A stretch of 64,000 nt of DNA from Macrotrachela quadricornifera (taxonomy: Eukaryota > Rotifera > Eurotatoria > Philodinida > Philodinidae), in NCBI GenBank assembly GCA_022393335.1, contig JAJEKB010001180.1, positions 20,696 to 84,695 of the forward strand, in the 5' to 3' direction. Shown here one piece after another: positions 23,448 to 38,000 of this stretch. Every line of letters begins with the position of its first letter. Position 1 is the stretch's first letter. The notes beneath the pieces are model-generated. The model was not told where the DNA came from. It was given only the letters and a program-made list of their open reading frames with translations, and did no database searches. Made by a program: the position numbers and the translations under genes.

Positions 23448-25747
23448 TTTTTTTGTTTGGTGTGTGCAATGAATTACTTTACTTCTTCTATTTTATAACA
23501 ATAATAGAAATTCAATCTATGTTCGAAATTTTATTTAAAAAAAAATCCAACAATAAAATTGTAAGTAATATATTTTTAGATAAAAAATTCAACTAAAAAT
23601 AACTAATTTAATGAGTTTCATTATATTGTTCTTTTGAATTTGCATCAAAGCATTTGTTCTATTTAAAAAGACCTTGATCTTCGCTTTCATTATTTGTTTA
23701 CAATTCGTTGATTTCTGTATTCACATATCTTGCATGAAGTATACAAAAAAAAAAAGAACAATGACAAAAATATATTCTGTTTTGCCCCTAATAATTCTTT
23801 ATCTTTCTATTTATTTGAAATAATAGAGTTCATCTAGTATAAGAAATAAAGTAATAGAATTTTTTCAATCTATCTCTTGGATAGAATGAATATATTTCTA
23901 TATAATCCTTTAATAAATCCTTAAGCCAATTCATTATTTTATTTATTATCATCATCATTATTAATAATGATAGTTGTATTCTCGTCTAATTCATATCCTA
24001 TATTGTTAAATTTTCAATAAAAAAAAAATTGAAAAACAATAATCAGAAGTAGATTTTATGAATATTGTCTTTTCAATCACCAATACAACTAATATTATTA
24101 TTATACCTTGAAATCTAGTAAATAATAACTCATCTGAAAATTTATTATCAACATCAAAGGATATTTAATCATAAATTATAAATTATTATTCTTTTTTTTT
24201 GTTTTCTAATATTCAAAACTTTTCTTTGAATCTAATTTCTTTTCTGATTCATTATATTATAAAAAAAATGTTTATAAAGAAATACATTGCATGATCAAAT
24301 TTGAATGTTCTTTGATATTATCTATTCAATTTCTATAGATATACAAGCAATTTTTAATTATAAATAAGGTAAAAATACTTTTATAGTAAACCTAATTACG
24401 ATACTTTTAGTTATAATAAGCAAATATAATCATTTCCTGATCTATTGAATTTATAATCTATGTCATCATATTTTAAAAAGAATATAATAAAATAAGAAAA
24501 CGAAAAAAAAAATGAAACGTTTCTTTTAATTAACTTATATTATTTTTTTATATGAAATAATACCTAAAGCAAAAGAACATATCCAATTTTAATTCTAATT
24601 CTCAGACATTGATAATATTTTAATTACGAAAAATATTTATCTTAAAGCAATACGTTCATTCAAATAAGATTTTAGATTAATAATGATTATTTCATCTTTA
24701 TAATATATATCAATATATATGAGATAGAATATAATTGTATATCTTTAATTAGTAATTCAGTTTTTTTTTATTATAACAATGAGATAGTAAAATTCGTTTA
24801 TTTTTGATAAAAAATATAAATATTTATAGTTTATATCTATTTCTATTTATAATATCTTAAATAAAGACGATTAATAGTAAGAAGAGTGTAGTTTTTTGTG
24901 TTTACATGATCCTGTGTTTTATGTAAGAAAAGTTTCAAATAGCGACTCTTCTCTTAAAAATAGATTATTATATGAAATATATAAATCTTAGCATTGGATT
25001 TTAATAAGATGATTATTTAAATAATGGCATAGGAATTTATCACTTGTTTTATATATTCAGTGTTAAAAGAACATATTTATTTATTATTTCATTTTCGATA
25101 AAAGTATTAAGATATTATCATTCATCATTGTTATAATGTAATGGAGCGATAATCAAAATCCAAATGAATTAATATTAAATATGATGAAGAGCATCAAAAT
25201 AATAATAACAATGTTACCTTTTTTTTTGTATAATTACTATTTTTAAGTGATGCTCATAAAGACTTCTTTTTTTCTTTGAATAAGCTTGTTTTATTCTATT
25301 AGACTTATAGTTATTTATTTATTTTATTTCTTGTCAACAGCAAATATGACATTCAAGTTCAATGATTTTCTTGTTATTGAGTACTTGGAATTCTTAAGGG
25401 TACCATTCACATTCATATTCAAGTTAATAGATTATATTTTTCTTTCGATTTCTTTGTTATTCTCTTCAGCTAGAATAGGAAAAGCCTGCAATAAGAAAGC
25501 ATACTTAAGATGTAATCTTGTTTTCTTGTTTTTTTTTTTTATTTCTCTTCTTCTTATCATCAATAATTGATGGTGTATATATATAGTTTTTTCTATTGAA
25601 TAGAAACATCTAATTTTATCCGATTTTTCTTTGTTATGTGGTCATCATAAATAATATAAAAGAAAAATAGTTAGATAAAATGACAAAAAAAAAACTAAAT
25701 AATAGAAAAGAAAAAGAAAAAAAAACTGTGTGTCTTTGGATTTTAAT
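23448..25747. other. Intergenic region, no gene seen
   Basis: About 2.3 kb, very AT-rich (much of it simple A/T words), between two minus-strand genes. No coding exon, RNA gene or long inverted repeat was recognised. Confidence 0.5.
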
Positions 25748-27260
25748 TTAAAGTTTACATTCATCTACGTCAGCACGTTGAATATGATTACCATTTTTAA
25801 TATTTATTCGTATTGTTGTTAATTTTGATTCTTTATCAGCAGCTAATAATCCAACTGTACGTCTTAACGCTGTTGCATCAGCTCGAGATCTGATTCGACT
25901 AAAACAACTCGATTTAACAGGTCGTACCAAATAACAACCTGATAAGAAAAAGAAAATATATTATTTTTTAAAAATTAAACTATTATTATTTAAGAGATTT
26001 TTATGTCATTTGAATATTACCATATATTAAAGGATCAAAAACAGAATTTGATACAGCAAGCATCATAACAATTAAAAGTGAACGTTCATCACGTGATGGT
26101 TGATCATACATGGATGTATCTATAGATGTAGTTAATGTAATATTTGTATTTAAATTTGATACATCTTTTTGATCCATACGAGCATCAGTTATAAGAAGAA
26201 AAAAGACAATACAATAATAAGGTGTCCAACAAAGAATAAAACAAATGACTAAATTAACAATAGGTAATTAAATAATATATTAGTTTATTTTTGAAAAGAA
26301 TTCTTACCAATTAAAGCAGTTAATTTTAATGTTTTTAATTTTGCTCGTGTGATTGTTGTCATATTATGCGTATTAATTTCTTCGTGCACTAAAGATTGTC
26401 CTGGTCCTCTTCCTCTTTCATGACTAAAACTTTTTGTACTGCTTGACTTTAATGATTGATGTAACTGATTTATATCAGAACTATGTGTACTACTAGTATG
26501 ACATTTAGCAAATCGAAATGTTCGTCGATCACATCGTTTTTGTAAAACATATAAAATACGAAAATAAGAATAAAAAATAGCTATTAATGGTGCTATATAT
26601 GCAAATATAGCAACAGCTATATTATAAGCTAATCGTTTTGGTGGATCGGATGAAAGTATATCACCACACATTTCTCGACATAATGCTTCATTTGTTAAAC
26701 GTTTAAAAATGACTAACTATTTTTAGTAAATATAAAATATATTTAAAAAAAAAACAATAGAAAAATAAATTTTTTTTAATACTTACTTGTGGTATACAGG
26801 CTATTGCTGACAATAACCACGAACCAACAACAAATAATTTATTTCGTGTATTTGATTGATATACTGTTAAAGGATGTACAATTGATAAGTAACGATCAAG
26901 TGATATACCAATAATTGCACATGATGATACATAAATACCTAATCCTTTAAGTGCAGCTATTATTTTACATATTTCATCATTATGCCAACGACCAAGAGTA
27001 TAAGCATAAATTTCACTTGGAATATAAACAAGTGTAACAAATAAATCAGCAGCACATAAATTTAATAAAAGTATATGATCACGAAAACGACGTCGAGAAT
27101 AATGAAATAAATTAAAAAGTACACGTAAATTAGCAGTTAATGCAAGAATAAATAAAAATGCATAACCAAGTGCTAACCAATGATAGAAAGGTGCATCTGG
27201 ACCTCGTGTTTTTAGTTTTGGACATGTTATTTCTGATAAAGAAGATTTATTATATGTCAT
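25748..27260 (-). CDS. Rhodopsin-class GPCR, GnRH/AKH/corazonin receptor-like
   Basis: Plasma-membrane receptor, probably for a GnRH-superfamily neuropeptide. Exons: 27260-26787, 26716-26308, 26248-26031 and 25938-25748. Seven transmembrane segments are visible. Landmarks: TM2 LLLNLCAADLFVTLVYIP; the extracellular W and Cys (GRWHNDEICK); TM3 end ISLDRYLSIVHPL (DRY motif); a Ser/Arg-rich third loop; TM6 ICFILCWTPYYCIVFF; TM7 NSVFDPLIYG. The KLKTLKLTALI stretch before TM6, CWTPYY and DPLIYG are typical of the GnRH/AKH/corazonin/vasopressin branch. An NKSS sequon sits at the N-terminus. TM1 has ALTANLRVL in place of the usual GN..V. The cytoplasmic tail is short and basic. Class assignment is firm; ligand subfamily is inferred from these motifs only. 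Confidence 0.85.
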
Positions 27261-29082
27261 TATTAATAGAATATCAAACGAAATTTCTTCTTCGTTTTCA
27301 TCTAAAGAATTTTAACATGTAAAAAATAATAATCTTTTTTTCTCTCTCTCTCTTTTTTTCTATTTTTCTCTTATTCTATTTATTTTTCTCTTCTATGTTT
27401 TTTTTTGCTATCAATGAGAATAAGACATCAACAAGCAAGAAGTGGAAGTCCGTTTTAGTAATAGTCAGAGATGAAACACATTGTATATGATCAGTAAAAG
27501 CAAAAAAAAAAGAACTACTTCTGATTTTTCCTACGCAGGAAATAAAATCAATCACGAATGACATCATCCGCTAATAGTTCATCGTTTTGAAACATATGAA
27601 ACAACAAAAACAAAAAACACTATTTTTAAATAACAAAATTCATCAAAAAAACGATGAATAGGAAAAAATGAGAATCTAGAAATCTATATTTGTTCGAAGA
27701 AAAACTATTCAATGTACTGTTTCCTGCAGCTCAGTGATTGCTACAAATAATAGAGTATTCAAAAAAACATATATTTGCACTTTAAGGAAATATATCCTAT
27801 ACATTGAAAGTCTTTTCTCATCATCATCATTATTATCATTGTTTTTATTATTATTATTGTCACAGTTAATGATGAATAGATCATTAAATAGCTAAGTATG
27901 AATATCTCATTTTGCCTTTTTTATTTTCTTTATGTATGAAACATATAATTATAATTTCCATAGATATACAATGATGTCTCACATCGTTGAGATTTTTAGC
28001 ACAAAAAAAAACCACTTGGGAAATAAACTAATCATATAAAATACTGCAAAGAAAAATACACAATATAAAAAAGATTCGTAGATTATTATAATCTAAATAA
28101 TTGTTGTCACATTGGCAAAAAAAAGAAAATAATTTCTTCTTTTTTCTACCACATATAATCTTATTATATATTTTTTTTCCTATTTATTTCAATTTAAATG
28201 ATATAAATATCATCTTTTTTTATTTACTAAAGTTTAATCATGTATATATATATATATATAGAATGTTATATAATGAACATAAGATCTACTTTTTTCTTTT
28301 ATTTGAAACTTATAAAATTAAAATGTACTTATTCAAAATAATTAATATTATATTTATAACCTCACTTAAATGAAAATGATATATAAGAATGTACCTAGGT
28401 ACTTTTATTGAGTATGTGTGTGCAATTTAATAATATAAAATGTTAATAAGCACTATTTTATTTTTTTTATCGTATAATAAAACAAAAGTTTTTTACATTG
28501 AATATATCACGAAAATAAATAAAGTCAAAAATAAATTATTAGAGGAATTGTTCTCACTAATTTAATGTTAAATTTAGTTCAAACAGGAAATAGATACTTC
28601 TTATAGAGAAAAGAATAAAAAGTAGGTTATTAATTTTCTTTAAAGTAATCAATTATCCTTTATTGTAATACAAGGCTACACTTTCGCTCAGACATTTTTT
28701 TTTTTAAAGTTAAAATCGTCATGATTTTTATTCTTGTTTTCAAGATATTACACGTCTATCATACTATTTCTTTTCTTTTTACTATAAAAAGAATTGCTTA
28801 TTACAACTATATTAATAGAAGATGTAGGGAAATTATATCGACTATCGTAAAAAAAAGAAGTTATCATAAAAGAAAAATATTCAACCGGATATATCATGTG
28901 ACAGTTAGAAATGTAGTGAATAAGTTCATTAAGAAAATAATCAAAAAAGATTTATAATTGGAAGTATGTGACAAATTCATGTCGACATTTAAACGTATAA
29001 AGGACATTTTATTATGATGTTTATTTTTATTTCATTATTATTAATAAATTTAAATGATTGGAAAAACAATATTTCATTTTCT
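27261..29082. other. Intergenic region upstream of the GPCR
   Basis: About 1.8 kb. Pyrimidine-rich tract at 27330-27390 next to the GPCR start, then AT-rich sequence. Short open frames at 27376-28373 and 28721-28957 have no coding character. Nothing else recognised. Confidence 0.5.
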
Positions 29083-29340
29083 TTATTTTTGACGACATTT
29101 ATTCATACAACTTGTAAATACACCAACATTTCCAATAATGCCACGAGTTTGAACATTATTATCATCATCAGGTTCTTTGCCAGTGGGTTGAACACAATGA
29201 ATAATACAGTTGGGATAATCAAAGATACCTCGACCTTCATTTGTTTGAACTAAATTTGAATCATCATCAATAGGTTGAGCCGATGATGTGTATACGAAAA
29301 TGAAACAAATTAAAGAAATGATAGCAAAGATGAATTTCAT
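29083..29340 (-). CDS. Small secreted peptide precursor with internal duplication
   Basis: 85 aa, one exon. A clear signal peptide (KFIFAIISLICFIFVYTSSA, cleavage probably before QPIDDD). The mature part consists of two related halves: IDDDSNLVQTNEGRGIF ending NCIIHC, and PDDDNNVQTRGIIGNVGVF ending SCMNKC. Each half has an acidic block, a VQT...RGI block and a C-x3-C pair, so the precursor has four mature cysteines that could form two disulfides in a CxxxC...CxxxC helical-hairpin arrangement. It ends CRQK. No family recognised; candidate roles are a neuropeptide or a host-defence peptide, neither shown. ATG at 29340 follows an A/T-rich leader. Confidence 0.65.
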   Translation of the reverse strand: MKFIFAIISLICFIFVYTSSAQPIDDDSNLVQTNEGRGIFDYPNCIIHCVQPTGKEPDDDNNVQTRGIIGNVGVFTSCMNKCRQK

Positions 29341-32300
29341 TGTTAGCTTTGTTGAAGAAAACTAGACAACAATGGAATGATGAATATAATCGATTGAATA
29401 CAAATTACATATATATATATATATATTTATATATCAATTAAATAAAAGATTTTTTTAATACTTTTTTTTCAATGAGATTTATAATATTGATTTAATTTAG
29501 TTTTCAATTCTCATTTTAATTTATAAATCAATAAAAGATTTTCTTCTATAATATCACAATTATAAGTTTGGCATTGAAATTTCAATAAAATGTTCTTAAT
29601 AAGTATCGAATATCGAATGACCTCAGACAAAGCAAAATAATATTACATTCTAGATTTTCCTTTTTGCACTATTAAAACTGAATAAAAATATAATATAAAA
29701 TAAAGTTCAACAAGATAAATTTCCTAAAACTCAAAGAAAAAAAACTTTTTTTTTATTTTTTAATTATTACACATGACATTTTGACAGACAATAAAAAAAG
29801 TGACATTAAATCAATGACAATAAATGACAAAAAGATGTCAAATAAAATTAAAATTAACGTCAAATACTTTTTTTTTCATAATTATTCTGTTGTTTTATAT
29901 AAGAGAATATTATTCAAGGGTAATATTATCAATTACAAATGATTCAATAATCAATAATATAGAAAAATCTAAGTTCATAATTTCATATTTGTTACAAAAC
30001 CGATTTATCTCTGGATGGAAAAGTCAAAAATGAAAACGACTAAAACTACCTTTCGAAGATAGTTCCAAATATTTGTGGTAAAAATTTCGGACTGATCGGA
30101 TGGAGTTTTAGGGCGATTGTCCCTGGTACAATTGAGCGCTATGTATGAAAAACTCAAAAGTTTGGTTTTTAGCGATTCTATGAAGAATCTGTTATAGAGA
30201 CTTTGTTTCGCTTCATATTGGTGGGTAAAATCTTGCCAATTTTTGGCATACTAGCTTCTTATAAAAATCAAATAAAAAATTAACGGTCGGTCGGATTGAG
30301 CTCATTCAAGCATAGATCGAAAGTATAATATTCAATCTATTTCTAGTGCATCTACATAAAAAAAAATTATTTTTTTTTTATTTTATATCAAGAAGAGGGA
30401 GGAGTACCCTTAAACAAATATGTTAATAATCAATTCTATTGTTAAGTACTGATTTGTAATTTGATGTAGATGTACAAATGTATTCGAACAGAATCAAATC
30501 TTTGTTAGGATTGATATTGTAATATAATATATTTAATCAAGTGTTATTTCATTTAAGAAATTCATCTCTGAGAAAATTTTAAATGTCTATTTAATCTATG
30601 AAGTAACGTGTTGTTTACAAATTTTTAATTATTAATATCAAGATACTGAGATTTCCTATTGTAAAATATTATAATTTTTTCATTAGCATATTAAAATCAA
30701 TACTAGATATGATCTTCTAATAGCAAAAGATGTGCATGCATCTGAAGAAATCGGTAGTTTTTTCATAGGCTATAATCGGCTCTCCTCACTCTAACACAAA
30801 AATACAATGAAACAAAATCATTAATGATCGAATATATACATCATCTTCTCTAATCATGTTGTATGAATTTTGAATTGTCTCTATAATGGATAGTATTCTT
30901 TAATGAATATATAAATTCAGATGATTCTATTTTTATTTTATAGAGAATCTCTAGTTATATTTGCAATAAATATTTAGTAATTATTTATGCAAATATAGAT
31001 AAGACATAAATAATAATAATATGACATACGGTTCAATACACCTTGAAGTTGACTCTTTCTGCTAAGACCAGAAATGTTCAAGGTCTGATTCAGTCCTTCT
31101 ATATCCTCATATGACTGAAATCAAGAAATTTATTAAGCAAAAAAAAATTAACGTAGAAAGATTATACGCGTCATTTCCTTCACGAATAAAAGGTTTTTAA
31201 TTGGTTAAATACACGATTGCATAATTTATAATATTAAATCTGAATATTTATGGATATATAACAAGTTCGTTATCAATTTTCTTCGAACGAATTAATTCAT
31301 TTTTCGATATTTTTCTAAGAATAAATGAAGTTTAGTTTTTGATTACCAATAAAAAAAAGCAATCACAAGGATTAAATGCATCTGTGGCACACAGTTATTC
31401 GATATTAAATATATTTTACATACTATAAAATGTTATTTATCATTTTATTTTTATACGTGGTAAATTTTTTCTTAGTTGCCAGAGTATTTTGAAGAAAAAA
31501 CGTCTAGAAAAAATTTTTTGAAATAAAATATACGCCAACTAATATATTTTTCAATCGTCTCTTATGGATATCTCTATCAAGTGTAACAGTCAGTCGAATG
31601 GTTTTAAATATTTTTTGCAGAAGAATATTACTATTATTTTAACTAGTATCAATAACAAATTTTTATAGAAAATTAAAGTACATTAAATTAAGATTTATTA
31701 GTATTAAATAATTAGGATAATTTTAGGTTATTAGTGTTGAATTTGTGAAATTTCTGTGCTTTTACAGAACGTTAAGACAGAAAATTTTCTTTTATGAGTC
31801 AATTCAAATCAGATCTGATGTTCAAAAATGAATATTACAAAATAAGTTGAATTTTTTTAGGATTTAATGTTGATCTCTACATTTGTCAACATGTGTGAAA
31901 TGTGGTTTTTTTTTCCACGTGATAACGGTTATCTGCCTATTATGACTTCTTAGAAATCTCATTTTTGATTACTGTTCGAAAATTTTCCAGGTCAAGTATC
32001 AATTACCTTGACATATTCATCATTTGATATCAGATCTCATTTGAACTACCTCATAAAATCGACACCCCACCCTCAAAATATAATCCTTAGTATTCAATAC
32101 TGATAAATCACAATTTTGATGAGCTTTAATTTGATATGAAACTTTGTATTATATAGTCTAAAATAATAATATTATCTCCCTGGAAAAATATGTTTGATCC
32201 ATTCTCGTAAATATGAAGTAAATTAAAAATTGAAGAAGTATAATAAAACAAAAAAAAAAAGCTCTGAAATTATATGAATTCAAAAGTCAAACAACATTGA

Positions 32301-35013
32301 ATCATATTTTCCTTAAATGATAAATCTCAAGAAACAAGCAATCAATTATTTATATCTCACATTAATATTTGAATTAAAATATTATTTTATTTATCTCTTA
32401 AAATTTCTCTTCCTTAAAAACACATATCATAATATATTGTAATCATAATTAAAAATAAGACATTCTTTTTAATAATATGCAATATTCTAATGACTTATAT
32501 TACAATATAAATAATCTATATTGATTACTTATCAGTGTCTGACATTTTTATTTATTTGCGTCTGCAAATATATCTCAATATCATTCATATATTTGTCAAA
32601 CTCTTCAGTCTACTTAACAAATATACATAAGTACTTTGACTTTTATATTTATCTTATACTCATTTTACATTAAATAAACTCTGATAGAATTATTATCGAT
32701 CCATCTTCATTTCATAATGAAATAATACATAGAATTATTTAATCTATCACCAAACATAATTATTAGGCAAATATCAATCGAATAAAAAATTATACTTTCT
32801 AACAAAATTATATATATATATATTATTTTTAATAGTAATGATAGTTTGAATATAATATACAGCTGATTATTTCATATCAATAACAGTAAACTCCGTAATT
32901 ATCCTTTTTTTTTCTTTGGAAATTTTGATAAAAATCGAATGATTTTTATATATTTCAAAATATTATTATCATTTTGTTGTATTATAATAAAATAAGATGC
33001 TTAGAAAACAAAAATATGCTTACATTGAATACTATTTGATGATTTCGAAATATTCTAAAAAAAAAATACCTTTTAGAACAGGAACTTACTATAATTATAA
33101 GCTATAATGTCTAAATAATAAATGTAATTACTTAATAATGTATAAAATTAATATATAATTTCATCTTCTATGTCAAGATCAATTTGTATTTCATGTTAAT
33201 AAAGTCATATAGTAATGTGAACAATTTTATTTTTCTTCGGATAGAATATTTCTTTTAATAAATCCCTTCTTTGGTTGATTTTCTACTTATCTAGGCAAAA
33301 ACGAAGATATTTATTATTTAACATGACAATAGAGCTAATATAAATATAAATTTATACATTATAAATATGTAAATTTTCATCAATGAAAAAGATTAATTTA
33401 TCAGAAAAAAAAAATAAAAGTTTATTCAAGTAAATGACAATGATAGATTGTAATCAGAAAAAATATTTTATGCAATAAATCTTTCATATAAAAACTAACA
33501 ACAATTATTTTTAGTCTATATAGTGTTGAATAAATACATGATAGTTTTTCTACATTATGAAAAAAATTCTTATTGTAATATACAAAAAGAAAAAAAAAAG
33601 AAGAAGAAGATAAGTTTTTTTTTTCTTCGTTCATGTCATTAATAATAGCTAGTCGATTATTTCTTGTTTTTTTTTTTTGTTATTTTTATTATATATACAA
33701 GTCTGTCTAGTTTATTTGTTATTGAGAATCATGACTTGCACCGCATAGAGGATATTACTAGAAGCGGAAAAATTCTTTTCCGTCGTTCATCATTTCCTTC
33801 CGATTTAACAACATGTCTTATTCCTTTTTCTTCATTCTCTAATATTCTGTTGATGTAGCTAATACAAGATAACTTTTTTTTGAAATTATATTACAGCAAC
33901 TAATTAATAATTTTTTTCTCAAGTAACAACATGTGTTATTTCATCTAGACGTATATACATATGATAAATAACTTTAATTGCTTTGATTCAATTGAACAAA
34001 AAAAAAAATTTTTTTTTTTTTCTTTTATTTAGTATGTTATCTGTAGGCCATATGCGATGAAGCATAAGTTATTTTTAAAAACTGACTATAATGAAAGTTA
34101 TAGTAAACATCAACAGTAGAGTTCATCAATAATAATGAGTTCGGAAAAAAAGAAAAAGAAAATATAAAGACAGAAGGTAACATTTCATTTACAAATGAGA
34201 ACTATGTAGATAATGGTAGCAAAAGAAAGAAACTGACAAGAGATTGAAATTGCTTCTTTCTTTTCTTTTTTTCTTCTTTTACTTGACTACTCCTAACACA
34301 TCTTTGTGATTTGAAGATGCAGTGAGCGGAATGAATAGCAGTACTGGCAATATAGCTAAATGGAACAAAGGGGCGGAGCAAAAAAAGAGAAGAAAAAAAA
34401 ATAAAGCTTTGACGTTCATGAACGAACTCATCAGGGATTGTCACTTTTTTATGCCTTGGTCGCTTGTGTCTTCTCCTTTTATTATTCTTAGATGATTGTC
34501 AAAAAACAAAATTGCGAAATGATTCGTATATATGAATCAAAATAATTTTCTTTTTTTTTTTTTCCTTTTATTTATTATTATTTTTAGTTTGAAAATATGA
34601 ATAAATTAAAGTAACAAAAGAAAAAAATAAATTTAAACATGATACTACATTTAAATTTATTACTTATAGTTGATCTTTATGTTGCCTGTCAATATGTCAG
34701 TGTTTTCTCCAGGACAAGTCTAATCATATTTTCTCTTCGGCTTCTTTTTTAGCCTGACATTGTCGTTGTTATTCGTCTTCTTCATTATTATTAAATGATG
34801 GGAGTGCAAACGTTTTTCTATAGAAGAAAAACGAGAGAGAGGGAGAAACAGAGAGACAGAAGAAAAAAAGAAATCAAAAGAAATGTTCGTGCCAGGTTTG
34901 CATGTTTGACGCTTACACATAGATGAATTGGCCTTAAGCTGTCTATATCTTCAATCGATAATTTGAAACCTGCATATATATATTTATAAATAACTTAAAA
35001 TGATCCACATAAA
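29341..35013. other. 5.7 kb gene-poor region upstream of RAPGEF4
   Basis: The longest gene-free stretch in the window. No coding exon recognised on either strand. Section 30035-30330 is noticeably less AT-rich and contains two similar words (GATCGGATGGAG and GGTCGGATTGAG), possibly an old transposon fragment. From 33600 to 35000 the sequence turns into polypyrimidine and polypurine tracts, probably RAPGEF4 promoter and 5' UTR. Confidence 0.5.
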
Positions 35014-38000
35014 ATGAAAATATTAAGTGGTTCACCACTGGCTGACAAATCGCAAACACCTGTAGTATCACTTGAATGGACGGAATGTTTAGATAAACGG
35101 TAAAAGATATTTTTATTAAAAACAAAAATACTTGGAATTCTTTTTTTTTTTCTATTAAAAAAATAAAAAAGACCAACGGATCGTACAAGTGATGATCTTG
35201 ATATAATATTTTCAAAATTAAAAGATGTTAAAGCATTTGAAAAATTTCATCCATTACTTATTCAACAACTTTGTTATTATAGTTATTTTGAAAATTTAGA
35301 AAAAGGTGTTACACGTATGGAATTTGTTCTCTTTTATTTTTGTGTTAATAAAAAAAATAAAAAATTTTGTTTTTTTTCTTTATTAAATAGTCTTTCGTAC
35401 GGGTGATCTTGGTGCCAATTGGTTTGCTATTTTAAGTGGTAGTGTTGATGTTTGTGTTCCAACAGAAAATGGCAAAGTGAATAGAATTTCATTTAAATAT
35501 TATAAAACGAAAACTTTTCCTTTTTTTGTTTTTGCTCTCATTAGGGTCATACACTCATTTGTACATTAGAAGCAGGTGCTGCTTTTGGTGAATCAATTTT
35601 ATATGATACACCTCGAAATGCTACTGTAATAACATCATCAACAGTAATGCTCTTAAGAGTTGAACAAAAAGATTTTAAAATTTTATGGGAGGTAAAAATT
35701 ATTAATAGGATCATATTTATACATAATTTATATTATTGTTAGCGCAATAAACAATATATGCATGGTGTTATAACTAGTCTTAGTCGATTAACTAATACAT
35801 TAGGTAATAAATAAATAAAAAATTTAATTAAAAGACTTCTAATATATATATATATATATAGATCCAAAACGACGTGCATCGGAATTTGATCCATCATTAC
35901 TTCCTCAAGTAGCAAGTTCGAAATTTTTTAAAGATGATCCAAGTTTGTATTAAATTTTTTATTTAATTATATAATTTAAATATTTTTTCTTTTCATTTTA
36001 ATTCAGCACGAAATCCTGCTCTACCAATTGTACCTGTATATATATATAAATATTTATTTTCTTAAAAAAAAAAATTATTTTTGTATAGACTGCTTCTGTT
36101 CGAATTCAACATGCTGCCTATGTATTACGAACATGTATACTTAATAAAGCACCACAAATGATTCGTGATCGTAAATATCATCTTAAAATGCATAAAAGTT
36201 GTTTAGTTGGATCAGAAATGGTTGATTGGCTTATTCATCAAAGTCCTCGTCAGTTGAATTTAAGATTTTTTTTTATTATTAATTACCGTTTTATTATAGT
36301 AGTTCATTCACGAAGTCAAGCAGTTGGTATGTGGCAAGCATTATTAGAAGAAGCAGCTATTGCACATGGTTTGAGAATAAAAAAATAATATCTTTTATTA
36401 ATAAAAAATAAAAAATATTTCTTTTTTTAATATCTATTAGTTTCACAAGAACATTATTTTAAAGATAAATATTTATTTTATCGTTTTTCTGGTGATGAAA
36501 ATGGAACATTAACAAGACCAAATAGTACAGAACAAAGTCAATGTGATGAACAATTAAATGATGTTATTATTACTTTAGCACAAGTTGGACCTGATGCTAT
36601 GCTTCGAATGATATTGAGAAAACCGTAATAAAATAAAAAATTTTATTTTTTTAATATAATTTTTATTTATTTAGACCTCATGAACGAACAATTGATGATT
36701 TAGAAATAATCTATGATGAATTATTACATGTTAAAGCTCTTTCACATTTATCTTCACTTGTTAAACGTGAATTAGCTGGTGTATTAATTTTTGAATCTCA
36801 TCCATTTAAAGGCGAAGTTTGTAAGTAAAAATTTCAAAAAAAAATAAAATAAAAAATGATTTTTATATATTTAGTATTTAGTCAAAGTGATGAAGGAAAA
36901 TCATGGTATATAATTTTAAAAGGTTCTGTTCAATGTATTATTTATGGTAAAGGTATTGTTGGAACACTTCATGAAGGTGATGATTTTGGTAAATTAAGTT
37001 TAGTTAATAATTCTCCAAGGTTAATATAATAAATAAAAATTATATATATATACATATTTTTAAAATAAAAATAATTCTTTTTTTTTGTTTATTTAATATA
37101 GAACAGCAACAATTGTTTTAAATGAAGATAATACACATTTTTTACGTGTTGATAAAGATGATTTTGATCGTATACTTCGTGATGTTGAAGCAAATACAAT
37201 AAAATTAAAAGAATTTAATAAAGATGTTCTTATACTTGATAAAATTCCAATTAATGTTAAAACAGCTGATGGAACATATCAAGTTTGTTATAAGTATGTT
37301 CAACAAAAACTGAATAAATAAATATATTCTTTCTTTCTTTCATATAAAGATATTCTGTTATGTCTGGTACAGCCGAAAAAATGCTTGAATATTTTCTTGA
37401 AACATATATTTGTGTTACTTATGAAGAAGGTGATACAAGTCTTGATGATTTTCTTTCAACTTATGTTGTTTTTATGCCAATAAATCAAATATGTGCAACA
37501 TTATTTTCAATATATAAAGCTAAACCAACACAATATATTGGTGAAAATATTGATTTAATATATCGAGAAAAAGTTAAAGTTATAAGATTTATATGTGAAT
37601 GGCAAGATTCATCAAAAGAAACATTTTTTGAAGATTTAAAAATAAAAAATTTTTTTGATGTATAAAAAAAAATTATTTTTAAATAAGAAAAACAAATTTA
37701 TATACATTTTTTTTTATCTAGGAATTAACTCATTTAATTCATATAGATGTTAAAGTTTATCCTCAACTTACCGATGAAATAAAATTACTTGAATCAACTA
37801 TGGAAAATGATTCGTAAGAATTAGATTCTTTTTATTTTCTTTTGTTTTTATTATAAATTTTTAAGAGAACATAAAGAAACACGTAAAAGTAAATTACCAT
37901 GGAAACAACGAAATAGTATTGATAAACCAAAAATGATACGACCATCAGATGAAGGTTTATGTTTGATATAATATGTGATTTTATTTTACTTTTAGTTGTT

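Noticed and set aside
28101..28957. Phe/Ile-rich open frames upstream of the GPCR
   Set aside because: Translation of T-rich sequence mimics membrane segments; no conserved motif.
29014..29253. Plus-strand open frame opposite the secreted peptide
   Set aside because: Antisense shadow; the minus-strand frame has a signal peptide and an internal duplication.
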